A stretch of DNA of 19,773 nt from JBOHWJ01 sp050736615. GTDB lineage: Bacteria; Desulfobacterota; Binatia; Binatales; Binataceae. Below, piece after piece: positions 1 to 6,442 of this stretch (position 1 is the first letter of the stretch; every line of letters starts with the position of its first letter). Location of the stretch: assembly GCA_050736615.1 (NCBI GenBank), contig JBOHWL010000114.1, positions 1 to 19,773 of the forward strand. The letters run 5' to 3'. The notes beneath the pieces are model-generated. The model had not been told where the DNA came from and did no database searches. It saw only the letters and a list, made by a program, of their open reading frames with translations. The position numbers and the translations under genes are program-made.

Positions 1-347
1 GTGGTGGAACGGCCAGTGCCCAGGTCCATCCGGCCATTGCTCATAATATCGAGTACAGCCGCCTGCTCGGCAATCTTAATCGGATGATTGAAATTAAACG
101 GCAGCAGACGGACGCCATGGGCCAGGCGGATATTGCGGGTGCGCTGGCTGACCGCGCCATAAAAGACTTCCGGTGCCGGGCTGTGCGAATATTCCTCGAG
201 GAAATGGTGCTCGTCTTCCCACACGTAGTCGAGGCCGAGGCGATCGGCGAGCTCGATTTGCGCGAGCGCCTGCCAATAGGTGTTGTACTCGCTCAGCGCG
301 TGCCACGGGCGCGGCGTCTCCATTTCGTAGAGCAGGCCGAATTTCAT
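1..347 (-). CDS. Luciferase-like (LLM class) monooxygenase, partial at window edge
   Basis: This is the N-terminal 115 residues of a bacterial luciferase-like flavin- or F420-dependent monooxygenase; the gene runs off the left edge of the window. The translation starts MKFGLLYEMETPRPW and has the family blocks EDEHHFLEEYSHSPAPEVF, a beta-strand with QRTRNIRLAHGVRLLPF, and NHPIKIAEQAAVLDIMSNGR followed by DLGTGRS. These are the first TIM-barrel strands and the flavin/F420 pocket of this family. The ATG at 345-347 has a good Shine-Dalgarno (GGGAGA, 355-360 on the minus strand). It diverges from the MarR-type gene at 452, with a palindrome between them, so that regulator is a likely controller. 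It is a close paralogue of the broken gene at 2388-3485. The substrate cannot be told from sequence. Confidence 0.88.
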   Translation of the reverse strand, partial: MKFGLLYEMETPRPWHALSEYNTYWQALAQIELADRLGLDYVWEDEHHFLEEYSHSPAPEVFYGAVSQRTRNIRLAHGVRLLPFNFNHPIKIAEQAAVLDIMSNGRMDLGTGRST

Positions 348-376
348 GCGTTTTTCTCCCGGCATCCGACGATATA

Positions 377-391
377 GTTAAGCTACTTAAC
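377..391. promoter_or_regulatory. Perfect 15-bp palindrome, probable MarR operator
   Basis: GTTAAG-CTA-CTTAAC is a perfect inverted repeat with a 3-nt centre. It sits in the AT-rich gap between the divergent monooxygenase (start at 347) and the MarR-type gene (start at 452). MarR-family proteins usually bind near-palindromes of about 15-20 bp in just such divergent gaps and repress both themselves and the neighbour. The palindrome and its place are seen directly; binding by this regulator is inferred. Confidence 0.6.
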
Positions 392-451
392 CGTTTTTCT
401 AATCAGCCTTTAACGCAAAAAATATTTGCCTGTCAACCAAAGACGGCATAT

Positions 452-1084
452 ATGAATGAGCGGATGGAGCAGACAGCGGTGGCAACGTCAGCGGAGAGGG
501 GTCCCATTGCCCCGGCGCGTCAGGCTGCCGATCTGCTCGAACTCTTTTACCCCGTTCACTACCGGGTAAACATGGCGGTCGAAGACGCCATGCGCGGTCC
601 GCTCACGCGCAAACAAGCGGCCATTCTATGGTTAATTCGCTCGGCCGGAAGCGGCGGCGGGCGTTGGATGCGCCGCAAGGAGATCGTGGTGCGGCTCCAG
701 AACTGGTTCGAGGTCACCAGCCCGGCGATAACCCAGACTTTGCGCGGCATGGCGCGTCCGCCGCTCGGCCTCGTGCGATTGGTCGAAGACGCCGCTTCCG
801 CCCGGGAAAAAAGAGTGCTCCTGACGCCAAAGGGAGAGCGGTTCGTTTCAACCATGGTGGCGCGCGGACGCGAATTCCTGCGTGAACTGGTGGAACAGCT
901 CCCGGGCGATCGGATTGGCGGCGGAATCGAGTTCCTTCGCGCCGGCATTCTCGCCTTCGAACTGCTCCATGGCAAGGACACCGGCGCCTCAAGAAACGGT
1001 GTTGCGCGCGAGCAGCGCTCGGCTGGAGTTCCCGCGCGTACGATCAAAGCCAACGGTCGGATACGGCTGAAAGCGTTGCCCTGA
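452..1084 (+). CDS. MarR-family winged-helix transcriptional regulator
   Basis: A 210-residue regulator starting MNERMEQTAV. The open frame extends upstream to 173, but that part lies over the opposite-strand monooxygenase and is not protein-like, so the ATG at 452 is preferred. The helix-turn-helix region begins LTRKQAAILWLIRSAG (about residues 51-66). It is followed by a recognition-helix segment with VTSPAITQTLRGMARPP and the wing REKRVLLTPKGERFV (about 124-138), a classic MarR wing. The tail after about residue 175 is basic and low in complexity and may be disordered. Such proteins bind DNA as dimers and lose affinity on binding small phenolic or lipophilic ligands. The divergent monooxygenase and the palindrome at 377-391 suggest local control of the oxidoreductase genes. 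The ligand is unknown. Confidence 0.8.
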   Translation: MNERMEQTAVATSAERGPIAPARQAADLLELFYPVHYRVNMAVEDAMRGPLTRKQAAILWLIRSAGSGGGRWMRRKEIVVRLQNWFEVTSPAITQTLRGMARPPLGLVRLVEDAASAREKRVLLTPKGERFVSTMVARGREFLRELVEQLPGDRIGGGIEFLRAGILAFELLHGKDTGASRNGVAREQRSAGVPARTIKANGRIRLKALP

Positions 1085-1099
1085 ATACGGACGCTAAAC

Positions 1100-1981
1100 T
1101 CAAATCGATTGGGCGCGTTCGACCACCGGCGCAAAGCGACGCGCCAGTTCCAGTGCTTTTCCGTCGGCGGTTTCCGCCACTGTTTTTTGTGATAGCAAAA
1201 CTATCCGATTCGCGCCCGCTTCACGGTAGCGCTTCAGCTCTTCGGTCGAGGGACCATGGTCCGCAGGATCAACCAGCGGCGAGATTTCGAGCGAATGAGG
1301 ATCGCGGCCATGTTCGCTGGTCAATTGGCGCAGCTTTGCGACGGCGGGCTTCAATTCCTCGGGGCTTCGCACCAACGGCATCCAGCCGTCATAGGTGCGT
1401 GCCACTCGCTCCAAAGCCTTGGGTCCGTGCGCGCCGAGAAGTACCGGTGGGTACGGCTTCCGCAGCGGCCTCGGCTCGCAGCGCACCGCCGGGAAGTTCA
1501 CGGTCTCTCCTTGGTATGAGCCCTCGCCCCGCGTCCACAGCAAACGCATCGCCTCGACCGCTTCACGCGTACGTTTCCATCTGAGGCCGAAATTCGCGCC
1601 CAGCGCTTCAGTCTCCTCCCGCAGCCAGCCGGCGCCAACACCGAGCACCAATCGTCCGCCGGAAAAGAAGTCGAGGCTCGCGACCACTTTTGCTGTAATC
1701 AGCGGTTCGCGTTCCGGCACCAGGCAGATACCCGTACCGAGCTTTATCCTGGTGGTAACGGCGGCCGCGATAGCCAGCGCGATGAAGGGATCGGCCCATC
1801 TGCCATAATGTTCGGGCAGCTTGTTATCCGGTGTAAATGGAAACGGAGTCTTGATGTTGATTGGGATTACCGGATGTTCCGGAATCCAAAGCGACTCGTA
1901 ACCGCACACTTCGACCTGCCGGGCGATCTCGATGAGATTGCCGCTTTGCGCCGTCGCCGCCATCAGGAAGCCGATATCCAT
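1100..1981 (-). CDS. LLM-class F420-dependent oxidoreductase (TIGR03619/Rv2161c-like)
   Basis: A complete 293-residue luciferase-like oxidoreductase. It starts MDIGFLMAATAQSGNLIEIA and has the signature blocks YESLWIPEHPVIP, TRIKLGTGICLVPEREPL, and ASLDFFSGGRLVLGVGAGWL followed by REETEALG. The later blocks are KPYPPVLLGAHGPKALERVA and YDGWMPL. This layout fits the subgroup called TIGR03619, whose members are predicted to use reduced F420 for hydride transfer; FMN use cannot be excluded by eye. The ATG is preceded by AAGGAAG at good spacing. It converges on the MarR-type gene with only 15 bp between the stops. The likely role is oxidation or reduction of an alicyclic, terpenoid or ketone substrate in the same island, but no substrate can be assigned. 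Confidence 0.85.
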   Translation of the reverse strand: MDIGFLMAATAQSGNLIEIARQVEVCGYESLWIPEHPVIPINIKTPFPFTPDNKLPEHYGRWADPFIALAIAAAVTTRIKLGTGICLVPEREPLITAKVVASLDFFSGGRLVLGVGAGWLREETEALGANFGLRWKRTREAVEAMRLLWTRGEGSYQGETVNFPAVRCEPRPLRKPYPPVLLGAHGPKALERVARTYDGWMPLVRSPEELKPAVAKLRQLTSEHGRDPHSLEISPLVDPADHGPSTEELKRYREAGANRIVLLSQKTVAETADGKALELARRFAPVVERAQSI

Positions 1982-2091
1982 GACTGCATCTTCCTTGTTG
2001 AAATTTTTGCCAGTTTGACCCTCCGGGCGTCACTCTGGCATGCTCTGGCGCGATTTTCGAGCGCTAAGGAAGCTCCGCACAATCAGTTTAG

Positions 2092-2184
2092 GTCATTCCG
2101 AACGAAGTCTTCGAAATGAGGAATCCCGGATAAAAAACAGGAAAAGCTGAAAGATCCGGGATTCCTCGCTGTGCTCGGAATGAC
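2092..2184. repeat. MITE-like palindromic repeat element
   Basis: The outer ends are gtcattccgaac on the left (2092-2103) and gctcggaatgac on the right (2173-2184), nearly reverse complements. The inner arms gaggaatcccggat (2118-2131) and atccgggattcctc (2154-2167) are a perfect 14-bp inverted repeat around a 22-nt A-rich loop. The GTCATTCCGAGC...AGGAATCC pattern is a widespread type of dispersed bacterial intergenic repeat. It has no coding capacity, so any mobility would depend on a transposase encoded elsewhere. RNA from it would fold into a long hairpin that could also act as a transcript end. Confidence 0.7.
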
Positions 2185-2207
2185 AGAAAAACAAAATCTT
2201 CACACAC

Positions 2208-2219
2208 GCTCGGAATGAC
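2208..2219. repeat. Solitary copy of the repeat-element end
   Basis: gctcggaatgac here is identical to the right end of the element at 2173-2184 and lies 35 bp from it in direct orientation. It may be left from a second nested or truncated element. Confidence 0.5.
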
Positions 2220-2262
2220 GCATCGGACTTGTGCAGAGGTTCCCTAATGGGTTGGGCAAACC

Positions 2263-2277
2263 TGAGTGATTCACTCA
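2263..2277. promoter_or_regulatory. Perfect 15-bp palindrome, candidate TetR/FadR-type operator
   Basis: TGAGTGA-T-TCACTCA is a perfect 7-1-7 palindrome, 110 bp upstream of the broken monooxygenase gene. It resembles the TGAATGA...TCATTCA arms bound by the TetR-family fatty-acid regulator FadR of Bacillus. The symmetry is seen; the regulator class is inferred by resemblance, and no TetR gene lies in the window. It differs from the palindrome at 377-391, so two regulators may act on this island. Confidence 0.45.
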
Positions 2278-2297
2278 TTCCCGGCACATCCGGGAAT
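2277..2297. repeat. Perfect 8-bp inverted repeat (hairpin)
   Basis: ATTCCCGG-cacat-CCGGGAAT directly abuts the palindrome at 2263-2277 and shares its last base. It could be a second protein-binding site or a transcript hairpin. It echoes the gaatcccgg core of the repeat at 2118-2131, so it may be a derivative of that family. Confidence 0.4.
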
Positions 2298-2387
2298 CGC
2301 GCGTCTGTTCGGCACGCCGACGCTTTTGCTATTGATGCCGCAGGACTACACCAAGCGTGACGACATTGCGTCAACGGGACGACGAGT

Positions 2388-3485
2388 ATGGACTTTGGGA
2401 TCTTTTACGAAATCCAGGTCAACAGTCCGCTAAAATATCGCGAGCGCGAATACCAGGCCTTTCATGACGTACTGCGGCAGGTCGAGACCGCCGAACAGGT
2501 GGGCTTCAGTCATTTCTGGACGGTTGAACATCATTTGCAGGTCGGTTTCGCCCATCCAGGTCGGTTTCGCCCACTCGTCGGCGCCCGAAGTGCTGTACGG
2601 CGCGATTTCGCAGCGCACCAGCGTGATTCGCATCGGGCACGCGGTGGTGCTGCTGCCGTTTCCCTATAATCATCCGATTCGGATCGCCGAACGAGTCGCC
2701 ACGCTGGATATTCTCAGCAACGGCCGGGTTGAGGTCGGGACCGGCCGCTCCGCAACCCAGGTGGAACTTGGCGGCTTCGGCATTCCCTATAAGGAAACAC
2801 GCGCCCGCTGGGAAGAAGCGCTCGATATAATCACCACCATCTGGAAGAGTCAAAACGGCACGTTCTCCTACAAAGGGAAGTACTTCGATATTCCCGAACG
2901 AACGGTGGTGCCGATGCCCATCCAGAAGCCTCATCCGCCGATGTGGGTCGCCTGTACCGGCGAGGATACGCACGAGTTGGCGGGCAGACTCGGTCTGGGA
3001 TTGCTCTCGTTCACGTTGCTGGTCAGTCCGGAAAAACTCGACGCCGGGTGCGGGCCTATCGCGATGCGATCAAAACGGCCAAGCCCGATGGCGCCTTCGT
3101 CAACAATCGGGCAGGCGCCTTCGCCATGACCCATCTGGCCGATACCGACCAACAGGCCCGCGACGAAGCCGGGCGCGCGTTTATCTCATACGTCAACACC
3201 ACTTTGCGGGTGAACGCGGCGGTGATTGAGGCGAAGAAAACCGGGGTTGATCCGACGGAAGGCGCGCGCGCCCTGATGCCGGATTTGCCGGCCCAATACG
3301 AAGGCTTGGACCCGAGCAAAGTGACCATCGATTCCTTGATTGAGCACGGCATGTGCATCTGCGGCAGCCAGGATACGGCCGTGAAACAGCTCGAACGCTT
3401 GCAGAAGGCCGCGCAACTCGATCAGTTCCTTGCAATGATGCAGTTCTGGTCGATCCCTCACGAGAAAACCATGCACGCGATCTAA
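2388..3485 (+). pseudogene. Luciferase-like monooxygenase gene with two frameshifts
   Basis: Joined across frames, this region encodes a near full-length luciferase-like monooxygenase, a paralogue of the gene at 1-347. Frame 1 gives MDFGIFYEIQVNSPLKYR through FSHFWTVEHHLQVGFAH. Frame 2 gives SSAPEVLYGAISQRTSVIRI, NHPIRIAERVATLDILSNGR and the stretch to LLVSPEKLDA. Frame 3 gives RVRAYRDAIKTAKPDG to the end MQFWSIPHEKTMHAI. The first break comes from a 19-bp tandem duplication (2538-2575); removing one copy restores HHLQVGFAHSSAPEV exactly. The second is near 3041-3048, where one extra C would restore LDARVRAYR. The two shifts cancel, but the stretch between them is out of frame and reaches a stop at 2669. 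Either it is a real pseudogene or, for the 1-nt change, partly a sequencing error. The start ATG at 2388 has only a weak ribosome site. Confidence 0.82.
2538..2575 (+). repeat. 19-bp tandem duplication that breaks the monooxygenase frame
   Basis: caggtcggtttcgcccatc (2538-2556) is followed at once by caggtcggtttcgcccact (2557-2575). The first 17 bases are identical. A 19-bp insertion is not a multiple of three and shifts the frame by one. The single-copy form would encode an uninterrupted luciferase-family motif. Confidence 0.85.
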
Positions 3486-3544
3486 CTGTTTGGAAAACAC
3501 GTGATTCCCCATTTTCGTAAGTCCCTCACCGGGACGGAATCCGC

Positions 3545-3560
3545 CGCGGCTGGAGCCGCG
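3545..3560 (+). other. Hairpin just upstream of the SDR ribosome site
   Basis: CGCGGC-tgga-GCCGCG is a 6-bp GC-only stem with a 4-nt loop in the 93-bp gap between the broken monooxygenase and the dehydrogenase. It ends 6 nt before the Shine-Dalgarno GGAG (3567-3570). No T-run follows, so it is not a standard terminator; it might protect the mRNA end or be chance. Confidence 0.3.
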
Positions 3561-3578
3561 TAGCTCGGAGCGATCGCA

Positions 3579-4346
3579 ATGGCTGACAGACTGTCGGACA
3601 AAGTGGCCTTGATTACCGGCGCGGGCGGCGGCCAGGGAAGAGCCGCGGCCCTGATGTTTGCACGGGAAGGCGCGCGCATCGTCGCCGCGGACGTCAATGT
3701 CGAGGGTGGCAATGAAACCGTGCGGACGGTGCGCGAGGCCGGCGGCCAGGCCGAATTTATCGCGACTGACGTGTCGCGAGCCGCCCAGGTCGAAGCCGCC
3801 GTACGATGCGCGGTCGACCACTATGGCGCGCTGCACATCATGTATAACAACGCCGCCGTGCTTCATCGCAAAGACGCACCCGTCACCACGCTTGACGAGG
3901 AAATCTGGCATCAGGTGCTCGATACCAACCTCAAAGGCGTTTTTCTCGGATGCAAGTATGCGGTGCCCGCGCTAAGCGCCGCCGGCGGTGGCTCGATCAT
4001 CAATACGTCTTCGCTTGCCGGGTTGCTGGGTGTCGGCAACGTGCACGCCTATACCGCGGCGAAAGGCGGGGTGATTTCGCTCACTCGGGCAGTCGCGATC
4101 GCCTATGCGAAGGAGAAGATCCGCTGCAATGTCATCTGCCCGGGCGCGGTCGATACGCCGATGATGGCGCATGTGCTGCACAGCGAAAATCAGCGCCTGC
4201 GGCAGAGCTACGAACGCACCCATCCGCTTGGCCGGGTTGGCACTCCCGAGGATATTGCCGCGATGGCGCTTTTTCTGGCGTCAGACGAATCATCGTGGGT
4301 GACCGGTTCCGTCTTCACCATCGATGGCGGTAACTCGGCGCAATAG
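3579..4346 (+). CDS. Short-chain dehydrogenase/reductase (classical SDR, NAD-preferring)
   Basis: A complete 255-residue classical SDR, the usual family length. The cofactor motif TGAGGGQG is at residues 13-20. An Asp (D38) ends the second beta strand, which favours NAD(H) over NADP(H). The structural NNAAV is at 90-94. The catalytic set is N117, S145, Y158 and K162 (SSLAG, then YTAAK), and the substrate-loop start CPGAVDTPMM is intact. The C-terminus SSWVTGSVFTIDGGNSAQ is typical. A good GGAG lies 8 nt before the ATG. It follows the broken monooxygenase by 93 bp and precedes the CoA-transferase remnant and ring-cleavage dioxygenase on the same strand. An alcohol or ketone step in the same catabolic path is likely; the exact substrate is not readable. 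Confidence 0.92.
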   Translation: MADRLSDKVALITGAGGGQGRAAALMFAREGARIVAADVNVEGGNETVRTVREAGGQAEFIATDVSRAAQVEAAVRCAVDHYGALHIMYNNAAVLHRKDAPVTTLDEEIWHQVLDTNLKGVFLGCKYAVPALSAAGGGSIINTSSLAGLLGVGNVHAYTAAKGGVISLTRAVAIAYAKEKIRCNVICPGAVDTPMMAHVLHSENQRLRQSYERTHPLGRVGTPEDIAAMALFLASDESSWVTGSVFTIDGGNSAQ

Positions 4347-4569
4347 CTTTGCGTTCCGGAATGGATGCGGCTCCAATCGCCGCAACTGCTCGAAAGCGTT
4401 ACCTTCAACCTAGTTGCGGTACCGCTTCCAGTCTTCGCGCGACGGCGAAATAGTGCAGTATGCGAACAACATACCGACAAGCTAATCCGAACCAGGCGCC
4501 GCGCACTTGTGCCAGCGCCATAGTATACGCACTATCGCATAGCATACTCTGGATTGAATCATGGCGCCG
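4347..4569. other. Non-coding stretch upstream of the CoA-transferase remnant
   Basis: I found no supported gene here. The small open frames on both strands have no recognisable motif. A short imperfect dyad (ATAGT-atacgc-ACTAT, 4520-4535) is the only structure noted. The stretch sits where the missing N-terminal two thirds of the CoA-transferase gene would be expected, so it may be too decayed to recognise. Confidence 0.5.
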
Positions 4570-4869
4570 CTCCTGGCGCTCACCGAGGCCGCATCTGCAC
4601 GGTAACCATAGCCGCGCCACGTTGCATCCGCGCGGCCGCGGTGATTACCGATTTGGGCATCCTGCGGCCGGCGCCACAAAGCCAGGAGCTGACCCTGACC
4701 AGTATTCATCCCGGTGTGTCGCCTAAAGATGTGCTTGCCGCTACCGGATGGCCGCTTAAAATTAGCGAAAATCTAACTGAAACTGGCGCCGCCCAGTCAC
4801 GAGGAGTTGGCGGTTTTGCGAAACTTGCAGGCGCGCTCCGCGCGCGCATCATCAGACCACCGTGGATGA
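4570..4869 (+). pseudogene. Decayed 3' remnant of a CoA-transferase beta subunit (PcaJ/IpdB/GctB-like)
   Basis: Read across three frames, this stretch gives the C-terminal third of a class I CoA-transferase beta subunit. Around 4590-4650 one frame gives SPRPHLHGNHSRATLHPRGRG. From about 4640 a second frame gives AVITDLGILRP, then ELTLTSIHPGVSPKDVLAAT, GWPLKISENL and TET. From about 4790 a third gives PPSHEELAVLRNLQARSARA and a TGA at 4867-4869. VITDLGVL, LHPGV and ATGWPLK are typical C-terminal blocks of this family. A whole subunit is about 250 residues, so most of the gene and at least two frame positions are lost. No alpha subunit lies in the window. An intact enzyme would have activated a ring-cleavage product such as 3-oxoadipate to its CoA ester, which fits the dioxygenase starting 10 nt downstream. 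Confidence 0.72.
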
Positions 4870-4878
4870 GTAACAGCG

Positions 4879-5733
4879 ATGCGGAAACTCAGCGAAGAAA
4901 ATCTCACCAGCGTGGTGCTCGAGCGTTTCGAAACCTCGAACCCGCGCTTGCAACAAATCACCAGCAGCCTGATCCGCCATCTGCACGATTTCGCGCGGGA
5001 AACCGGGCTTACCGCCGAAGAATGGCGGATCGGAATCGATTTCCTCACAGCGGCTGGTCATATCACCGATGATAAACGCCAGGAGTTCATCCTGCTCTCC
5101 GACACGCTTGGCTTGAGCGCGCTGGTCGACCTGATCGCCAATCGCGGGCGGCGTGCGGACACCACCGAGACCAGCTTGCTCGGTCCGTTTTATCGCGAGG
5201 GCGCGCCGGAACTGCCGGCCGGTGCGACTATCGCCGATGGCACGCCGGGCGAACCGTTGATTATGCGGGGCAAAGTCGATTCCAGCGGCGGCGGCCCAAT
5301 CAAAGACGCCATGCTTGACGTCTGGCAGGCGTCACCGCAGGGTCTCTACGATTTGCAGGACCCCAACCAGCCGGAGATGAACTTGCGCGGTCGATTTCGT
5401 ACTGATAAGAACGGGTGTTTCGAATTCCGCTCGGTCAAGCCGAGCAGTTATCCGGTGCCGCATGACGGTCCGGTGGGCAAGATGCTGCGCGCGCAAGGAC
5501 GCCATCCGTATCGTCCCGCGCATATCCACTTCATTGTTTCGGCCGCGCAATATCGTCCGCTGGTGACCGCGCTTTACATGGCCGGCGACCGCTATATTGA
5601 GTCCGACGCCGTCTTTGGCGCGCGTGAGTCGCTGGTCGTTAACTACCGGTCGAACGCCGGGTCCAAAACCGGCGCGTCAGGCGATGGCGGCGCGGACGCG
5701 ATCGAGTTCAACTTCACGCTCGCACCAATGTGA
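4879..5733 (+). CDS. Intradiol ring-cleavage dioxygenase, hydroxyquinol 1,2-dioxygenase-like
   Basis: A complete 284-residue non-haem Fe(III) dioxygenase that opens a catechol-type ring between the two hydroxyls. Residues 1-95 match the helical dimerisation domain of the catechol/hydroxyquinol group (TSSLIRHLHDFARETGLT, then EEWRIGIDFLTAAG). The catalytic domain starts at TSLLGPFY (98-105). The four iron ligands are visible: Y157 (PQGLYDLQ), Y191 (SSYPVPHDGPVG), H215 and H217 (RPAHIHF). The SYPVPHDGPVGKML and RHPYRPAHIHF blocks look more like hydroxyquinol than catechol 1,2-dioxygenase, so maleylacetate may be the product; this is inference. The start is the ATG 10 nt after the CoA-transferase remnant's stop, suggesting they once formed an operon with translational coupling. 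The ribosome site is weak. Confidence 0.9.
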   Translation: MRKLSEENLTSVVLERFETSNPRLQQITSSLIRHLHDFARETGLTAEEWRIGIDFLTAAGHITDDKRQEFILLSDTLGLSALVDLIANRGRRADTTETSLLGPFYREGAPELPAGATIADGTPGEPLIMRGKVDSSGGGPIKDAMLDVWQASPQGLYDLQDPNQPEMNLRGRFRTDKNGCFEFRSVKPSSYPVPHDGPVGKMLRAQGRHPYRPAHIHFIVSAAQYRPLVTALYMAGDRYIESDAVFGARESLVVNYRSNAGSKTGASGDGGADAIEFNFTLAPM

Positions 5734-5791
5734 TAGCGGCGGCAAAAAGCACACGCGCCGAGAAGCTTGCATGCGCGAAGGATACCCACAG

Positions 5792-6388
5792 CTATATTTT
5801 CAGACCGGCCGCGGTCATCCGGTCCTCCAGTACCGCCAGCCGGTCGTGGCCCCAGAACGGTTCGTTGGCGAAGAAGAAAAGCGGCACGCCAAAAACGTGA
5901 TCCCGCGCCGCCTCCTCCTGGGCGCGCTCATAGGCATTCGCGCCTTCCCCGTTTAAATAAGCGCGGTATCCCTGGGCGGAGAGGCCGAGGGGAGCGAGCA
6001 GGCCGGCCACCGCCTCGGACTGGTCGGCTTCGAATTCGCGGCGAAAGAATAATTCAAAGGCCCGGCGGCTATAGTCGAGCAGGCGCCCGTGTTGTTCGGC
6101 GAACAAACCGCCAATCAGAGCCGGTCGCGTATCGTAGATCTTGAGCGGCCCGCGAATTATCAGGCCACGTGGCTGGGCCCATCGGCGCGCGTCGAGATAC
6201 GAATAACGCGCTTTGTATTCCGAGTAGATGCTGCGTTGACCCGGACCCTTGACCCGTAATTGAAAGGGAATCCAGCGCACCTTGATATGGAAGCGTGACT
6301 CGAGGGCAAAGGCGGGATCGAAGGCCAGATAAGCAAACGGGCTCTTGTAATCGGAGTACATTTTGACTTGCTGGCGTTCCGCTTCCAC
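5792..6388 (-). CDS. DsbA-fold oxidoreductase, 2-hydroxychromene-2-carboxylate isomerase-like
   Basis: A 198-residue thioredoxin-fold protein of the DsbA/HCCA-isomerase family (kappa-class GST relatives). The N-terminus has YSDYKSPFAYLA (11-22), where a Ser-Pro (S16-P17) replaces the CxxC of true DsbA proteins. The C-terminus has HVFGVPLFFFANEPFWGHDR (164-183) with the cis-Pro P169, the usual isomerase signature. Characterised relatives isomerise ring-cleavage products of naphthalene-type compounds using glutathione; others act on unknown substrates. The start is GTG at 6386-6388, supported by a strong GGGAGGGAGA ribosome site. It converges on the dioxygenase with 58 bp between and probably follows the methyltransferase in one minus-strand transcript (gap about 54 bp). 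A role in aromatic breakdown is plausible from the neighbours. Confidence 0.85.
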   Translation of the reverse strand: MEAERQQVKMYSDYKSPFAYLAFDPAFALESRFHIKVRWIPFQLRVKGPGQRSIYSEYKARYSYLDARRWAQPRGLIIRGPLKIYDTRPALIGGLFAEQHGRLLDYSRRAFELFFRREFEADQSEAVAGLLAPLGLSAQGYRAYLNGEGANAYERAQEEAARDHVFGVPLFFFANEPFWGHDRLAVLEDRMTAAGLKI

Positions 6389-6442
6389 TTTCTCCCTCCC
6401 GGCGAATTCTCGGGCGCCGTATAATTCGCCCGCTTTGGCGCT

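Larger units (their letters stand above)
1982..2387. other. 406-bp divergent intergenic region holding a MITE-like repeat and two palindromes
   Basis: This gap lies between the divergent starts at 1981 (minus) and 2388 (plus). I see no convincing gene in it; the open frame at 2093-2374 on the minus strand is made largely of the repeat. From left to right it holds the long inverted repeat at 2092-2184, a stray repeat end at 2208-2219, a perfect 15-bp palindrome at 2263-2277 and a perfect 8-bp hairpin at 2277-2297. It must also hold the promoters of both flanking genes, but no clear -35/-10 pair stands out. Confidence 0.7.

Noticed and set aside
173..451. Upstream extension of the MarR-type gene
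   Set aside because: It overlaps the divergent monooxygenase, crosses the probable operator, and is not protein-like; the ATG at 452 is the better start.
2093..2374. 93-residue open frame on the minus strand in the intergenic gap
   Set aside because: Much of it is translated repeat element and palindromes, with no ribosome site or known motif.
2506..2973. 155-residue open frame on the minus strand
   Set aside because: Shadow of the broken luciferase-like monooxygenase on the plus strand.
4520..4535. Short dyad ATAGT-atacgc-ACTAT as an operator
   Set aside because: Only 5 bp per arm in an AT-rich patch; easily expected by chance and with no intact gene close by.
4554..5072. 172-residue open frame taken as a single protein
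   Set aside because: Only its middle part is real CoA-transferase sequence; the front and the end are out of frame, and the tail overlaps the dioxygenase gene.
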